A DNA stretch of 28,058 nt from a virus. The stretch lies in IMG/VR virus record IMGVR_UViG_3300037189_028204, positions 1 to 28,058 of that record; one strand, written 5' to 3'. The notes beneath the pieces were generated by a model that saw only the letters and a list, made by a program, of their open reading frames with translations, ran no database searches and was not told where the DNA came from. Position 1 is the first letter of the stretch, and every line of letters starts with the position of its first letter. This document shows, piece after piece, positions 6,949 to 13,891 of this stretch. A program made the translations under genes and the position numbers.

Positions 6949-8619
6949 ATGAGCAACTGGCAGGCCGCGCTCGCCGAGGGGGTCGCCGGGTTCCTCGGCG
7001 ACCTCAGCAAGGCCGGTCAGGGTTCGCTCGAGCCCGCGGCCGACGCCGGCGCGAACGGCGAGCAGCGCGTATTCGGCCCCGCCGCCCGCGCGCCCGACAG
7101 CCTGCTCTTCGACCCCTACTCCTGGTACTCGGGCAGCCAGGAGTTCCACACCCGGCCGCTCAGCCTGGACTGGAACACGATGCGCCGGATGGCGGCGGCC
7201 CCGCCCATCTCGGCGATCATCAAGCGACGCTGCGAGGACGCCGAGGAGTTCTGCCACCCCGAGGAGAACCCCTACCTCCCCGGCTTCAAGGTGCGCATGC
7301 GCAGCCGCAAGGCCGCGCCATCCCGCGCCGCGCTCCGCATGATCGAAGAGCTGGAGCGCTTCGTCCTCCAGGGCGGCGTCGTCGAGGACATGCGCCAGGT
7401 CCAGGTGCGCGACGACTTCCCCACGTTCGTGAAGAAGGTCGTGCGCGACAGCCTCACCTACGACCAGCTCTGCTTCGAGATCGTGCCGTCGAAGATCTCG
7501 CGCTTCGGTGGCGGCTTCCGACCCGCCCGGTTCATCGCAGCCCCCGCGCACTCCATGCGCATCGCCACGACCTCGCACGACGGCCACGCGCTGCCCGACG
7601 ACGACTTCGAGACCCCCCGCTTCGTGCAGGTCTACGACGAGGTCGTGATCAACGAGTACCGCCCGTCGGAGCTGTGCTTCGGGATCCGCAACCCGCGCTC
7701 CGATCTGGAGTTCTGCGGCTACGGCTACTCCGAGCTGGAGATGCTCGTCACCATCGCGACAGCCTGGCTCAACGCGTTCGAATACAACCGCAGGTTCTTT
7801 TCTCAGGGCGCCGGCATCCCCGGCATCCTGAACTTGAAGGGCCAGGTGGTGAACGAGCGCATCATGCGGGCGTTCAAGCGCGAGCTCCAGATGCTCGCCA
7901 CCGGCGCCCAGAACGCGCACCGCATCCCCGTGACCTCGGCCGAGGGCATGGAGTTCATCAACCTCCACTCCACCAACCGGGAGATGGAGTACAGCGCGTG
8001 GATGGACCTGCTGACGAAGCTCGCCTGCGCGCTCTACAGCATGGATCCCGCCGAGATCGGCTTCAACTTCGGCAACACCGGACAGCAGAGCAGCATGGGC
8101 TCGGCCAACCAGGTCGAGAAGATCGGCGAGTCCCGCGAGCGCGGCCTCAAGCCGCTGATCCGTTTCCTGTTCTCGCAGCTCAACCGCTTCGTGATCTGGC
8201 AGATCGACCCGGACTTCGAGATCGTCGCGCAGGGCCTCCGGTCGAACAGCGAGTCTGATGACCTGGAGCTCGACGCGAAGCGCGCCGCGACCTACATGAC
8301 CGTCGACCAGATCCGGGCGCGCTACGACATGCCCGCCATGGAGGACGGCAAGGGCAAGTGCATCCTCAACGCGACCTGGCTCCAGTTCCAGGCGGCCGCG
8401 CAGGGCGAGCAGGACGGCGCTGGCGAACAGATCCCGCCCATGGACACGGCCGATCTGTTCTCCGCCCCGCAGCCGCCCGCCGGTGGCCCTCCGCAGGGTG
8501 TTGGCACGCCGCCCGGTGGCGTGGTACAGGACCAGAGCCAGGCGGCAGGACAACCGCTCGCCGCTTCGATGACAGCCCGGCAGGTTCGCCGGCCCAAAGT
8601 GAGCAGCTTCACGCTGTAA
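6949..8619 (+). CDS. Portal protein
   Basis: Encodes 556 residues from ATG at 6949, one base after the previous stop. Portal features include the N-terminal helix-rich region after WNTMRRMAAAPPISAIIKRR, the central AAPAHSMRIATTSHDGHALP and FIRNPRSDL-type segment (here LCFGIRNPRSDLEFCGYGYS) followed by ELEMLVTIATAWLNAFEYN, and the G.GIPGILNLKG stretch typical of HK97-family portals. Twelve copies would form the ring at the capsid vertex through which DNA is packaged and ejected. The C-terminus (PPAGGPPQGVGTPPGGVV) is Pro/Gly-rich and flexible, as is common. The portal lies about 16 kb from the capsid gene, with the effector-like genes between them. Confidence 0.9.
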   Translation: MSNWQAALAEGVAGFLGDLSKAGQGSLEPAADAGANGEQRVFGPAARAPDSLLFDPYSWYSGSQEFHTRPLSLDWNTMRRMAAAPPISAIIKRRCEDAEEFCHPEENPYLPGFKVRMRSRKAAPSRAALRMIEELERFVLQGGVVEDMRQVQVRDDFPTFVKKVVRDSLTYDQLCFEIVPSKISRFGGGFRPARFIAAPAHSMRIATTSHDGHALPDDDFETPRFVQVYDEVVINEYRPSELCFGIRNPRSDLEFCGYGYSELEMLVTIATAWLNAFEYNRRFFSQGAGIPGILNLKGQVVNERIMRAFKRELQMLATGAQNAHRIPVTSAEGMEFINLHSTNREMEYSAWMDLLTKLACALYSMDPAEIGFNFGNTGQQSSMGSANQVEKIGESRERGLKPLIRFLFSQLNRFVIWQIDPDFEIVAQGLRSNSESDDLELDAKRAATYMTVDQIRARYDMPAMEDGKGKCILNATWLQFQAAAQGEQDGAGEQIPPMDTADLFSAPQPPAGGPPQGVGTPPGGVVQDQSQAAGQPLAASMTARQVRRPKVSSFTL

Positions 8620-8630
8620 GGAGCCCCCAG

Positions 8631-9095
8631 ATGAGCGCCGTCGCCTCTCCCCTCCCCCCGAACGCCAGCCCCTCCGACAGCGAGGTCGCCGGCATCCCGA
8701 ACCTCGTCCGCCACGAGTCGGTGATCTTCGAGCAGGCCTCGACCATCGCCACCGGCGTGATGAAGAAGCGGCACTACTTCCGCCGCCCCGGCCGCATCGT
8801 CGGCATCACGAGCTTCCGCCGCACGGCCGCCTCGGGCATGGGCGCCGCGGACAGCACCGACGTGGACGTCAACCTCAACGGGTCGACCATCCTGACCGCG
8901 ACCATCCAGCACGAGAACGCCAGCGGCAACAACGACAAGCTCGTCGCCGTGCTCAAGACCAACCACGCAGCCTCGGACGCCTACGGCATCCAGGTCGTCG
9001 TCGGCGACTACCTTGAGGTCGAGGTCGACGCCATCGAGGCCGGCGCCACCGGCGCCTCCGGTCTGTTCATCGAGATCGACGTCCTCGTCGGCTGA
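8631..9095 (+). CDS. Unknown beta-rich protein following portal (154 aa)
   Basis: Starts at ATG 8631 with AAGGAG eight bases upstream (8617-8622 region). Alternating hydrophobic strands (GRIVGITSFRRTAASGMG, VDVNLNGSTILTATIQ, GDYLEVEVDAIEAGATGA, GLFIEIDVLVG) suggest an all-beta fold, such as a capsid decoration or jelly-roll protein. The repeated Asn/Thr-rich strand pattern resembles the later small structural genes at 27447-27863. No signal peptide. Not recognised at family level; structural by context. Confidence 0.7.
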   Translation: MSAVASPLPPNASPSDSEVAGIPNLVRHESVIFEQASTIATGVMKKRHYFRRPGRIVGITSFRRTAASGMGAADSTDVDVNLNGSTILTATIQHENASGNNDKLVAVLKTNHAASDAYGIQVVVGDYLEVEVDAIEAGATGASGLFIEIDVLVG

Positions 9096-9168
9096 GTTCA
9101 TCGAGGGCCTGGGCACCGCCTGAACCGCGGGCCCGGCCGGGGGCGCACGGAGGCCCGAAGGCGACAAC

Positions 9169-9188
9169 GGCGGGGGCGCCCCCCCGCC
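9169..9188 (+). other. GC-rich hairpin before the 9208 gene
   Basis: GGCGGGGG (9169-9176), loop CGCC, and CCCCCGCC (9181-9188) form a perfect 8-bp stem. No U-run follows, so it is not a classical intrinsic terminator. It sits just upstream of the AGGAG site of the next gene and may attenuate or stabilise the transcript. Confidence 0.45.
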
Positions 9189-9207
9189 AGCCTTCACAGG
9201 AGTCCCC

Positions 9208-9594
9208 GTGGCCATCAGCTACAAGCGCCGGGCGGTCGTCGCCGTCGCCAACGACACCGACTTCGCGCTCCTGGTCGCCGATCGCGACCGCACCATCACC
9301 GACTCGTCGCTCGAGTCCTCGGCCACGTTCGTACGCCAGCTCGCCGCGTCGGCCAACGTGCAGGTCGACCTGGGCGAGATCGCCACGCTCAAGGCCCTGG
9401 CCATCGAGTACAACGGCGCCGTGAACCTGCGCCTCGGCGCGGCAGATGCCGATCCGCTCCCGCTCAAGCCCGTGTCGGAGGGCCAGGTCGGCTTCGCCGT
9501 CATCGAGCTGGAGACCGAGGACGGTGTGTGGCTGGGGAACCCCAGCAGCACCGCCGCGGTGGCCGTCACGCTCGTCGCGGTCGGCAACAACTGA
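9208..9594 (+). CDS. Unknown small beta-rich protein (128 aa)
   Basis: GTG start at 9208 with AGGAG five bases upstream. The product (MAISYKRRAVVAVANDTDF...) has alternating short hydrophobic strands (QVDLGEIATLKALAIEYNG, VNLRLGAADADPLPLKP, VAVTLVAVGNN), consistent with a beta-sandwich virion protein. Positions of charged and Thr residues resemble baseplate or decoration subunits, but no family is recognised. Preceded by the neighbouring 154-aa beta-rich protein across a 112-base spacer containing a hairpin. Confidence 0.7.
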   Translation: MAISYKRRAVVAVANDTDFALLVADRDRTITDSSLESSATFVRQLAASANVQVDLGEIATLKALAIEYNGAVNLRLGAADADPLPLKPVSEGQVGFAVIELETEDGVWLGNPSSTAAVAVTLVAVGNN

Positions 9595-9601
9595 TCTCGC
9601 C

Positions 9602-9958
9602 GTGCTCGACAGAACACGCCCGGTCCTCGTCCACCGCACCTTCGGTGACGAGCCGGGCCTCTGGACGCTCACGCAGGACGACGAGGTCGTAGGCTTCCTC
9701 GACGAGCTGCACCTCACGGGGGTGACGTTCGTCTTCGATGCGCAGCTCCAGGCCAAGGCGCGGGTGACCGCCGGCGGCCGCGTCGTGTACGCATGGGCTC
9801 GGGGCACCCTGGCGGGCCCGCAGGCGGGCGAGGAGTCCCCGGTGCGGTTCGACGGAAAGGCCGAAGCCTTCGTCGGGCCTGGCGGGCCGCTGGTCGGCTG
9901 CGCCTGGCTCTCATTTCGGGAAAAGCGCGTCAGCGGTGGCGGGCTCTCGCTCGCCTGA
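9602..9958 (+). CDS. Unknown 118-aa protein
   Basis: Best start is GTG at 9602, eight bases after the previous stop; there is no convincing ribosome-binding site. Residues include WTLTQDDEVVGFLDELHLTG and LQAKARVTAGGRVVYAWARG, a mixture of strands that suggests a small folded domain. No motif recognised. It ends just before a promoter, so it is likely the last gene of the portal transcription unit. Confidence 0.55.
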   Translation: MLDRTRPVLVHRTFGDEPGLWTLTQDDEVVGFLDELHLTGVTFVFDAQLQAKARVTAGGRVVYAWARGTLAGPQAGEESPVRFDGKAEAFVGPGGPLVGCAWLSFREKRVSGGGLSLA

Positions 9959-9968
9959 CGCACCGCGC

Positions 9969-9997
9969 TTGTAATCTCTGTTCGCCGCTTGTAATGT
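9969..9997 (+). promoter_or_regulatory. Promoter giving a leaderless transcript of the HTH gene
   Basis: TTGTAA (9969-9974), a 17-base spacer and TAATGT (9992-9997) lie immediately before the HTH gene. TAATGT ends only six bases before the A of the ATG at 10004, so transcription should begin at or next to the start codon. No Shine-Dalgarno site is present. The repeated CTTGTAAT words at 9968-9975 and 9989-9995 could also be an operator. Confidence 0.6.
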
Positions 9998-10003
9998 CGG
10001 CGC

Positions 10004-10336
10004 ATGGACACCATCACCGACCGACCGCCCGATCGCAGACGCCCCTGGGGCGGAACGCGCGACGGCTACGAGGACTCCACCCGCCGCCGGGTCGAGCTCC
10101 GCATGCTCTTCCTGGGCCTCACGCAGGCGTCGCTGGGCGCCCGCATGGACCCGCCGACCGACCAGCAGGCGGTCTACCAGTACCTCGTCGGGAAACGCCC
10201 CTGGCGGCGCCGCAGCGGCGATCCGTTGCCCCACGCCATCGACCGCTTCGCCGCGGCTCTCGACGTACCCGTGGAGGCCCTGGAGGTCGGCGGCCCGTGG
10301 GTGGCGCTACTCGCCCCGCCGAGTGACCCGCCGTGA
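10004..10336 (+). CDS. Cro/CI-type helix-turn-helix regulator
   Basis: Encodes 110 residues from ATG 10004, which sits directly at the predicted transcription start. Residues about 38-95 read [20 protein letters not shown], then [20 protein letters not shown] and [16 protein letters not shown], the helix pattern of XRE-family DNA-binding domains. A basic Arg-rich N-terminus precedes it. It is likely a phage transcription regulator, possibly acting on the TTGTAAT or CATTTCGGG elements in this window. Its stop overlaps the next GTG start (GTGA), tying it to the zinc-ribbon and exonuclease genes. Confidence 0.7.
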   Translation: MDTITDRPPDRRRPWGGTRDGYEDSTRRRVELRMLFLGLTQASLGARMDPPTDQQAVYQYLVGKRPWRRRSGDPLPHAIDRFAAALDVPVEALEVGGPWVALLAPPSDPP

Positions 10337-10545
10337 GCCGGGCGAAGGGATTTGTCTGCCACGTCTGCGGGGGTGACACGAAGGTGGTCGACTCCCGACC
10401 GGGCAAGGGCGACGTCCGCCGGCGGCGCGCGTGCATCAAGTGCCCCATCCGGTTCACGACCATCGAGGTCGGCGAGGAAGATCTGAAGCTGCTGCTCGCG
10501 GCGCGAGCGTTCGACAGGCAGATGAAAAAGGAGAGGCTGCTGTGA
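10333..10545 (+). CDS. Stand-alone NrdR-type zinc-ribbon protein (70 aa)
   Basis: GTG start at 10333 overlaps the preceding stop. Cys9-x2-Cys12 and Cys34-x2-Cys37 frame [20 protein letters not shown], followed by RFTTIEV, closely matching the N-terminal zinc ribbon of NrdR (CPFCG...TKVVDSR...IRRRR..C..C..RFTT.E). NrdR represses ribonucleotide reductase genes using an ATP-cone; that domain is missing here. The protein may bind DNA through the ribbon without nucleotide sensing. The stop overlaps the exonuclease start (GTGA at 10542-10545). Confidence 0.8.
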   Translation: MSRAKGFVCHVCGGDTKVVDSRPGKGDVRRRRACIKCPIRFTTIEVGEEDLKLLLAARAFDRQMKKERLL

Positions 10546-11378
10546 AGATCCTCGAGGCCAACATCCTTGTTTTCGACACCGAGACCACCGGCGTCGACCC
10601 GCTGCGCGACGCCATCGTGGAGTTCGCCGCCGTCGAGCTGCGCGCCGGCCGCCCAGGGCGCAGCGCGACCCTGCGCCTCAACCCTGGCTGCCCCATCCCC
10701 GACGGGGCCAGCAAGGTCCACGGCATCTACGACGCCGACGTGGCGAACGAGCCGTTCTTCGACGAGGTCGCCGATCGCGTGGCCGCCCGCCTGGGTGCCG
10801 CCGACTGGCACGTCCTCTGCGGCTACAACGCCGTCCACTTCGACGTGCCGATGGTCAACAGCGCCTTTGAGAACGCGGGGCACCCGTTCCGCATCGACCC
10901 GGCGCGGGTGCTCGACCCGTTCATCTTCCTGCGCCGGCGCCACAACCACCTCCCGTCCAAGCTGGGCGAGGTCTGCCAACGCCACGGCGTCGTGCTCGAC
11001 AACGCCCACGCCGCGGACGCCGACGCCAAGGCCACCGCCGAGCTGCTCACCGTGTTCGTGCGCGAGGGCCTGATGCCCACCGAGATCGACCACGCCCTCG
11101 AAGTCCAGGCCCAGTGGCGCGAGGTGCTCGTCCGCGAGGAGCAGGAGTTCGGGCGCAAGCTCTACCGCGACACCCTGGGCGAGGGTGACTCCGTGCTGCG
11201 CCTGGGCTTCGGGAAGCAGCGCGGCTGCCGCCTCGACCAGGTCGACGGTGGGCTCATCCGCTGGGTGCTCGAGCGCCCCGACTTCCACCCCGGCGCCGTC
11301 GCCGCCTTCAAGGCCGAGCTCGACCGACGCTCCGGCCGCTCGTCACGCCCGACCACCGAGCAGATGTCGTTCGCCTGA
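10542..11378 (+). CDS. DnaQ-like (DEDDh) 3'-5' exonuclease with ExoX-type C-terminal domain
   Basis: Encodes 278 residues from GTG 10542. Exo motifs are D12-T-E14-[12 protein letters not shown]101, and H156-AADA-D161, the DEDDh set of DnaQ/exonuclease X enzymes that degrade DNA from the 3' end using two metal ions. Residues about 210-260 ([16 protein letters not shown]...[13 protein letters not shown]) fit the small GK..G..L..V domain seen at the C-terminus of ExoX-like proteins. All catalytic residues are present, so it should be active. Possible roles are proofreading, replication or host DNA degradation. Its operon with HTH and zinc-ribbon genes implies early expression. Confidence 0.85.
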   Translation: MKILEANILVFDTETTGVDPLRDAIVEFAAVELRAGRPGRSATLRLNPGCPIPDGASKVHGIYDADVANEPFFDEVADRVAARLGAADWHVLCGYNAVHFDVPMVNSAFENAGHPFRIDPARVLDPFIFLRRRHNHLPSKLGEVCQRHGVVLDNAHAADADAKATAELLTVFVREGLMPTEIDHALEVQAQWREVLVREEQEFGRKLYRDTLGEGDSVLRLGFGKQRGCRLDQVDGGLIRWVLERPDFHPGAVAAFKAELDRRSGRSSRPTTEQMSFA

Positions 11379-11869
11379 TCCAGCCGTCGCCGTTCTCCCG
11401 AAATCCCCCCCCGTCGCCGATTCCCCGAAATGAAAGCCCGCCCCGCGGCGCCGCTCAGGCCCGCCGATCGGCTGCGCCCGTGCGCCTGCCGTGCGCCGCA
11501 CGTCGGGCTGCGGGGGAACGCCAGGGGGACGGCGGCCGTCGCCGCAGGGTCCTCGGACGCCCCGTCCCCGAAATGGCCCAAAAACCGAAAAATGCCAGGA
11601 ATCGCCCCGAAATGAGGATCCATGCGGAAAATCTCGATTCTGATGCCTCGAAAAAGGGCCAAAAAACTACAAAAACCGACGTTTCTTTACAGGTCGGTCC
11701 ATCCACTTTTCCGCATAGCAGGCCATTTCGGGAGAAGTACGCTTACTTGTAATAGAGATATGGGGCTCAGCGGCGATCTGGCCATTTCGGCGGCCCCTGA
11801 ACCCCCTTCCGTCGTCGCCATCCCACGGATATGCTCGGGACCGTCTGCTACGAACAGCCGGAGGCGGCG
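11379..11869. promoter_or_regulatory. 490-base AT-richer non-coding region with six CCCCGAAATG-type elements
   Basis: No credible gene is seen. The segment from about 11575 to 11760 is visibly richer in A and T than its surroundings. It carries CCCGAAAT (11397-11404), CCCCGAAATG (11423-11432, 11566-11575, 11605-11614), and inverted copies CATTTCGGG (11724-11732) and CATTTCGG (11783-11790); a degenerate CCGAAAAATG lies at 11585-11594. GGCC flanks several copies. A -10-like TAATAG at 11750-11755 lies just after a fifth copy. The array could be an operator set for the HTH protein, or iterons of a replication origin. Confidence 0.6.
11675..11698. repeat. Inverted repeat ACCGAC-12-GTCGGT
   Basis: ACCGAC (11675-11680) and GTCGGT (11693-11698) are perfect inverted arms separated by 12 bases, within the AT-rich part of the intergenic region. 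This could be a hairpin or a protein-binding site. The downstream sequence has no U-run. Confidence 0.45.
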
Positions 11870-12235
11870 GTGAACGTTTGGGGCTTCTTCGCGGTGATCG
11901 TGGCCTGTGCGGTTGGCGCATGGCTGTACCTGCGAAAGCGGGTCGAGGTGGTGAGCGTGGACGAGAGCCGCCGCGTCGCCATGGAGCAGGCGCGCGTCGA
12001 CGCTGCCGACGCCTTCGTCCAGCGCCAGCGCACCGCCGCCCAGATTGCAGCCGAGGGTGAGGCGAAGGCGCAGGCCGAGCGGGTCGTCGTCACGACGGGC
12101 GCCGTGGAGGGTGCCGGGCGCCTCGCCGGAGATCTGCACGCCCAGGCGGATGCGGTCGCCGACATGGTGGGGGCGTCTCCGTCTCACCGTGACACCGATC
12201 CGGGCATGATTCCGCCGCCGGGGCCGCCGAAATGA
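11870..12235 (+). CDS. N-terminally membrane-anchored coiled-coil protein (121 aa)
   Basis: Start chosen at GTG 11870 because GGAGG (11860-11864) lies five bases upstream; the same frame opens earlier at 11831 without such a site. Residues 3-20 (VWGFFAVIVACAVGAWLYLR) form one membrane helix, followed by a charged helical region (ESRRVAMEQARVDAADAFVQ, RQRTAAQIAAEGEAKAQAER) likely to be a coiled coil. The C-terminus is Pro-rich (GMIPPPGPPK). The arrangement is compatible with an inner-membrane spanin or other lysis-related protein, but no endolysin or holin is identifiable nearby. It overlaps the next gene by four bases (ATGA). Confidence 0.65.
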   Translation: MNVWGFFAVIVACAVGAWLYLRKRVEVVSVDESRRVAMEQARVDAADAFVQRQRTAAQIAAEGEAKAQAERVVVTTGAVEGAGRLAGDLHAQADAVADMVGASPSHRDTDPGMIPPPGPPK

Positions 12236-12726
12236 CGCGGATCCTGGTCCTGGCCCTCGTCCTGGTGGCCTGCACGGCACAACCCGCCTTTGCGGGGCTG
12301 CTGGAGGCCTTGCCGGCTCCGTCGTCGCTGCCGCCATACGTCGCCCCCCGTGCCGTGCTCGACGAGCAGCTTCACCTGCCCGCCGGCGAGGCCCCAGACG
12401 TGGAGGCCGCCCGAGTCTGCTACGGCCCTGCCGCCCACCTGCGCCTGACGCTGGCGCTCCAGCTCACGCAGCCGCTCTCCGACGAGCGAGCGCGCGTCGC
12501 CTGGCTGTACGGCTGGCGAGATGCGCAGGAGAAGGCCGCCGCGGCCTTCGACCGTGAACACACAGCCCGGCTCCAGGCCGAGGCCACCGTCACAGCCTAC
12601 GACGCGCGGTTCCAGGCCGCGGAGCGGTCGGAGGACTGGGCATGGTGGCGTCAGCTCGTGACCGGAATCGGCATCTTCGGGCTCGGCGGTCTCGTCGGGG
12701 CCTTGGCATGGGGAGCGTCTCGATGA
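12232..12726 (+). CDS. Lipobox plus C-terminal TM protein, possible unimolecular spanin
   Basis: Encodes 164 residues from ATG 12232 (ATGA overlap). The N-terminus MTRILVLALVLVACTAQPAF has a lipobox L11-V-A-C14; cleavage after AFA at about residue 21 by signal peptidase I is an alternative. The middle is helical and charged (RARVAWLYGWRDAQEKAAAA, FDREHTARLQAEATVTAYDA). Residues about 142-160 (LVTGIGIFGLGGLVGALAW) form a C-terminal membrane helix. Lipid anchor at one end and inner-membrane helix at the other is the layout of u-spanins such as T1 gp11 (131 residues), which fuse the membranes in host lysis. Assignment is by architecture only. The host would need an outer membrane. Confidence 0.6.
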   Translation: MTRILVLALVLVACTAQPAFAGLLEALPAPSSLPPYVAPRAVLDEQLHLPAGEAPDVEAARVCYGPAAHLRLTLALQLTQPLSDERARVAWLYGWRDAQEKAAAAFDREHTARLQAEATVTAYDARFQAAERSEDWAWWRQLVTGIGIFGLGGLVGALAWGASR

Positions 12727-13229
12727 AGAGTCCGTCGGTGTGGGGGCTCCCGGCCCTCGCGTTGGTGTCCTGCTGGGGCAGCGTGGCCATGGCCGAGTCT
12801 CTCGGCGGGGATCCCAGCACAGGGACGCTGATCGGCTACGGGGTGATGGCCGCGATTGCCATTACGCCGACCATCGGCCTGCTGCTCAAGCTCGGCCGCG
12901 ACGTCGGGCGCTACGAGGCGAAGCAGGAGCATCTGTCCGCGAACCTGGCCACGTTGACGGCGCAGCTCCAGACGTCGCTCAACGAGAGGCGCAGCGAGCT
13001 TGCGGCGTACATCGCCGAGGTCCAGAAGTCGCGCGAGGCGGCCCAGAGCGAGAACCGCGAGATGCGCGGCGAGTTCGCCCGGTCCATCGAGCGGCTCACG
13101 GAGCAGATGATGCCCCGCGAGATGTCGGTGCTTCAGCTCCAGGGCCTCACGACCAAGATCGAGGCCGACGTGCTGCGCGGGTTGGTCAAGGAGCTTCGCC
13201 TCCAGCAGCAGGACCACCGAGAGGGGTGA
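12723..13229 (+). CDS. Membrane protein with long C-terminal coiled coil (168 aa)
   Basis: Starts at ATG 12723, overlapping the previous stop (ATGA). Residues 6-24 (VWGLPALALVSCWGSVAMA) are a signal-like segment with a possible lipobox LVSC; residues 35-57 (TLIGYGVMAAIAITPTIGLL) form a membrane helix. Residues 66-160 are a long amphipathic helix (EHLSANLATLTAQLQTSLNE, AEVQKSREAAQSENREMRGE). Could be a holin-like or spanin-related protein; nothing family-specific is recognised. Followed closely by the receiver-domain gene. Confidence 0.6.
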   Translation: MKSPSVWGLPALALVSCWGSVAMAESLGGDPSTGTLIGYGVMAAIAITPTIGLLLKLGRDVGRYEAKQEHLSANLATLTAQLQTSLNERRSELAAYIAEVQKSREAAQSENREMRGEFARSIERLTEQMMPREMSVLQLQGLTTKIEADVLRGLVKELRLQQQDHREG

Positions 13230-13232
13230 CCC

Positions 13233-13595
13233 ATGCGTTTATGGGTGGTCGAGGACGACGATGACTTCCTCCGAGCCCTTCGCTGGCGGCTCAAACGGAC
13301 GGCCCCGCACGTCGAGGTGATTCAGATCGACTCGCCCGACGAGGCGCTACGCCGGATGGTGGCGGGTGATCTCCCCGACGCGCTGATCTCGGACCTGATG
13401 TTCCGGGGGTGCGCCTCGGGCGAGGACGTGATCCTGGCGGCCCGGCGCAGGGACGTGCCGTCGCTGCTGTGCTCCGACCTGATGGAGTCCTTCGGGCCAG
13501 CCGGGATGATCCGCAAGGTCCGGTTCCTGGAGTCGCCGTGGCGTTTCATGTGCGACAAGTCGGTTCCGAGCCTGGAGGCCAGCGCATGCGCGTGA
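13233..13595 (+). CDS. Stand-alone CheY-like receiver domain protein (120 aa)
   Basis: Starts at ATG 13233 with GAGAGGGG upstream. MRLWVVEDDDDFLRALRWRL supplies the acidic pocket (E7/D8/D9), and LISDLMFRG gives the phosphoacceptor candidate D54, matching response-regulator receiver domains, which accept a phosphate from a histidine kinase. The usual Thr/Ser near residue 81 is in LLCSD, and the conserved Lys-Pro is replaced by Ser101-Pro (FLESPWRF). There is no output domain. It may act as a phosphate sink, a decoy, or an unphosphorylated interaction module, unusual in a phage lysis/head interval. The last bases overlap the next gene. Confidence 0.7.
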   Translation: MRLWVVEDDDDFLRALRWRLKRTAPHVEVIQIDSPDEALRRMVAGDLPDALISDLMFRGCASGEDVILAARRRDVPSLLCSDLMESFGPAGMIRKVRFLESPWRFMCDKSVPSLEASACA

Positions 13596-13891
13596 GCGTC
13601 GAAGACCATCAGCCGGGCGAGATCCTGCGCAAACTCCCCGAAATCGTCCGCGAGCTCATGCAGCTCGACGCGGGCGCCATCGCCGAGGCCTGCTCGCACC
13701 ACGACCACGCCGACGAGGCCGCGCTTAGCAAGGCCTGGAAGCCGGGCGAGCCCGATCCGCTCGAGCAGAAGTTCACGCACCCGGTCACGCTGGCGATGTA
13801 CCGCCAGGCCAAGGGCGCCGCCGAGGTGCAGGGCCGGGTCATGGCCGCCGAGGTCAACGCCTACCTCGCTCAGATCGGGCGGGTAAGCTGA
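13586..13891 (+). CDS. Unknown 101-aa protein before minor head protein
   Basis: Start chosen at ATG 13586, with GGAGG seven bases upstream; a GTG at 13592 that overlaps the previous stop is also possible. The product (MRVSVEDHQPGEILRKLPEI...) is predicted helical with the His-rich CSHHDHADEAALSKAWKPGE. C-terminal HPVTLAMYRQAKGAAEVQGR suggests a helical tail. The final TGA overlaps the next ATG (TGATG). No family recognised; its coupling to the minor head gene suggests a head-related role. Confidence 0.65.
   Translation: MRVSVEDHQPGEILRKLPEIVRELMQLDAGAIAEACSHHDHADEAALSKAWKPGEPDPLEQKFTHPVTLAMYRQAKGAAEVQGRVMAAEVNAYLAQIGRVS

Noticed and set aside
3240-7010. 1256-codon open frame on the minus strand
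   Set aside because: Antisense to the Dps-domain protein and its neighbour; composition (Arg/Gly/Leu/Val repeats) is that of a GC-rich shadow frame, with no recognisable domain.
11379-11869. Small protein genes in the long gap
   Set aside because: Short open frames lack ribosome-binding sites and have compositions unlike the neighbouring genes.
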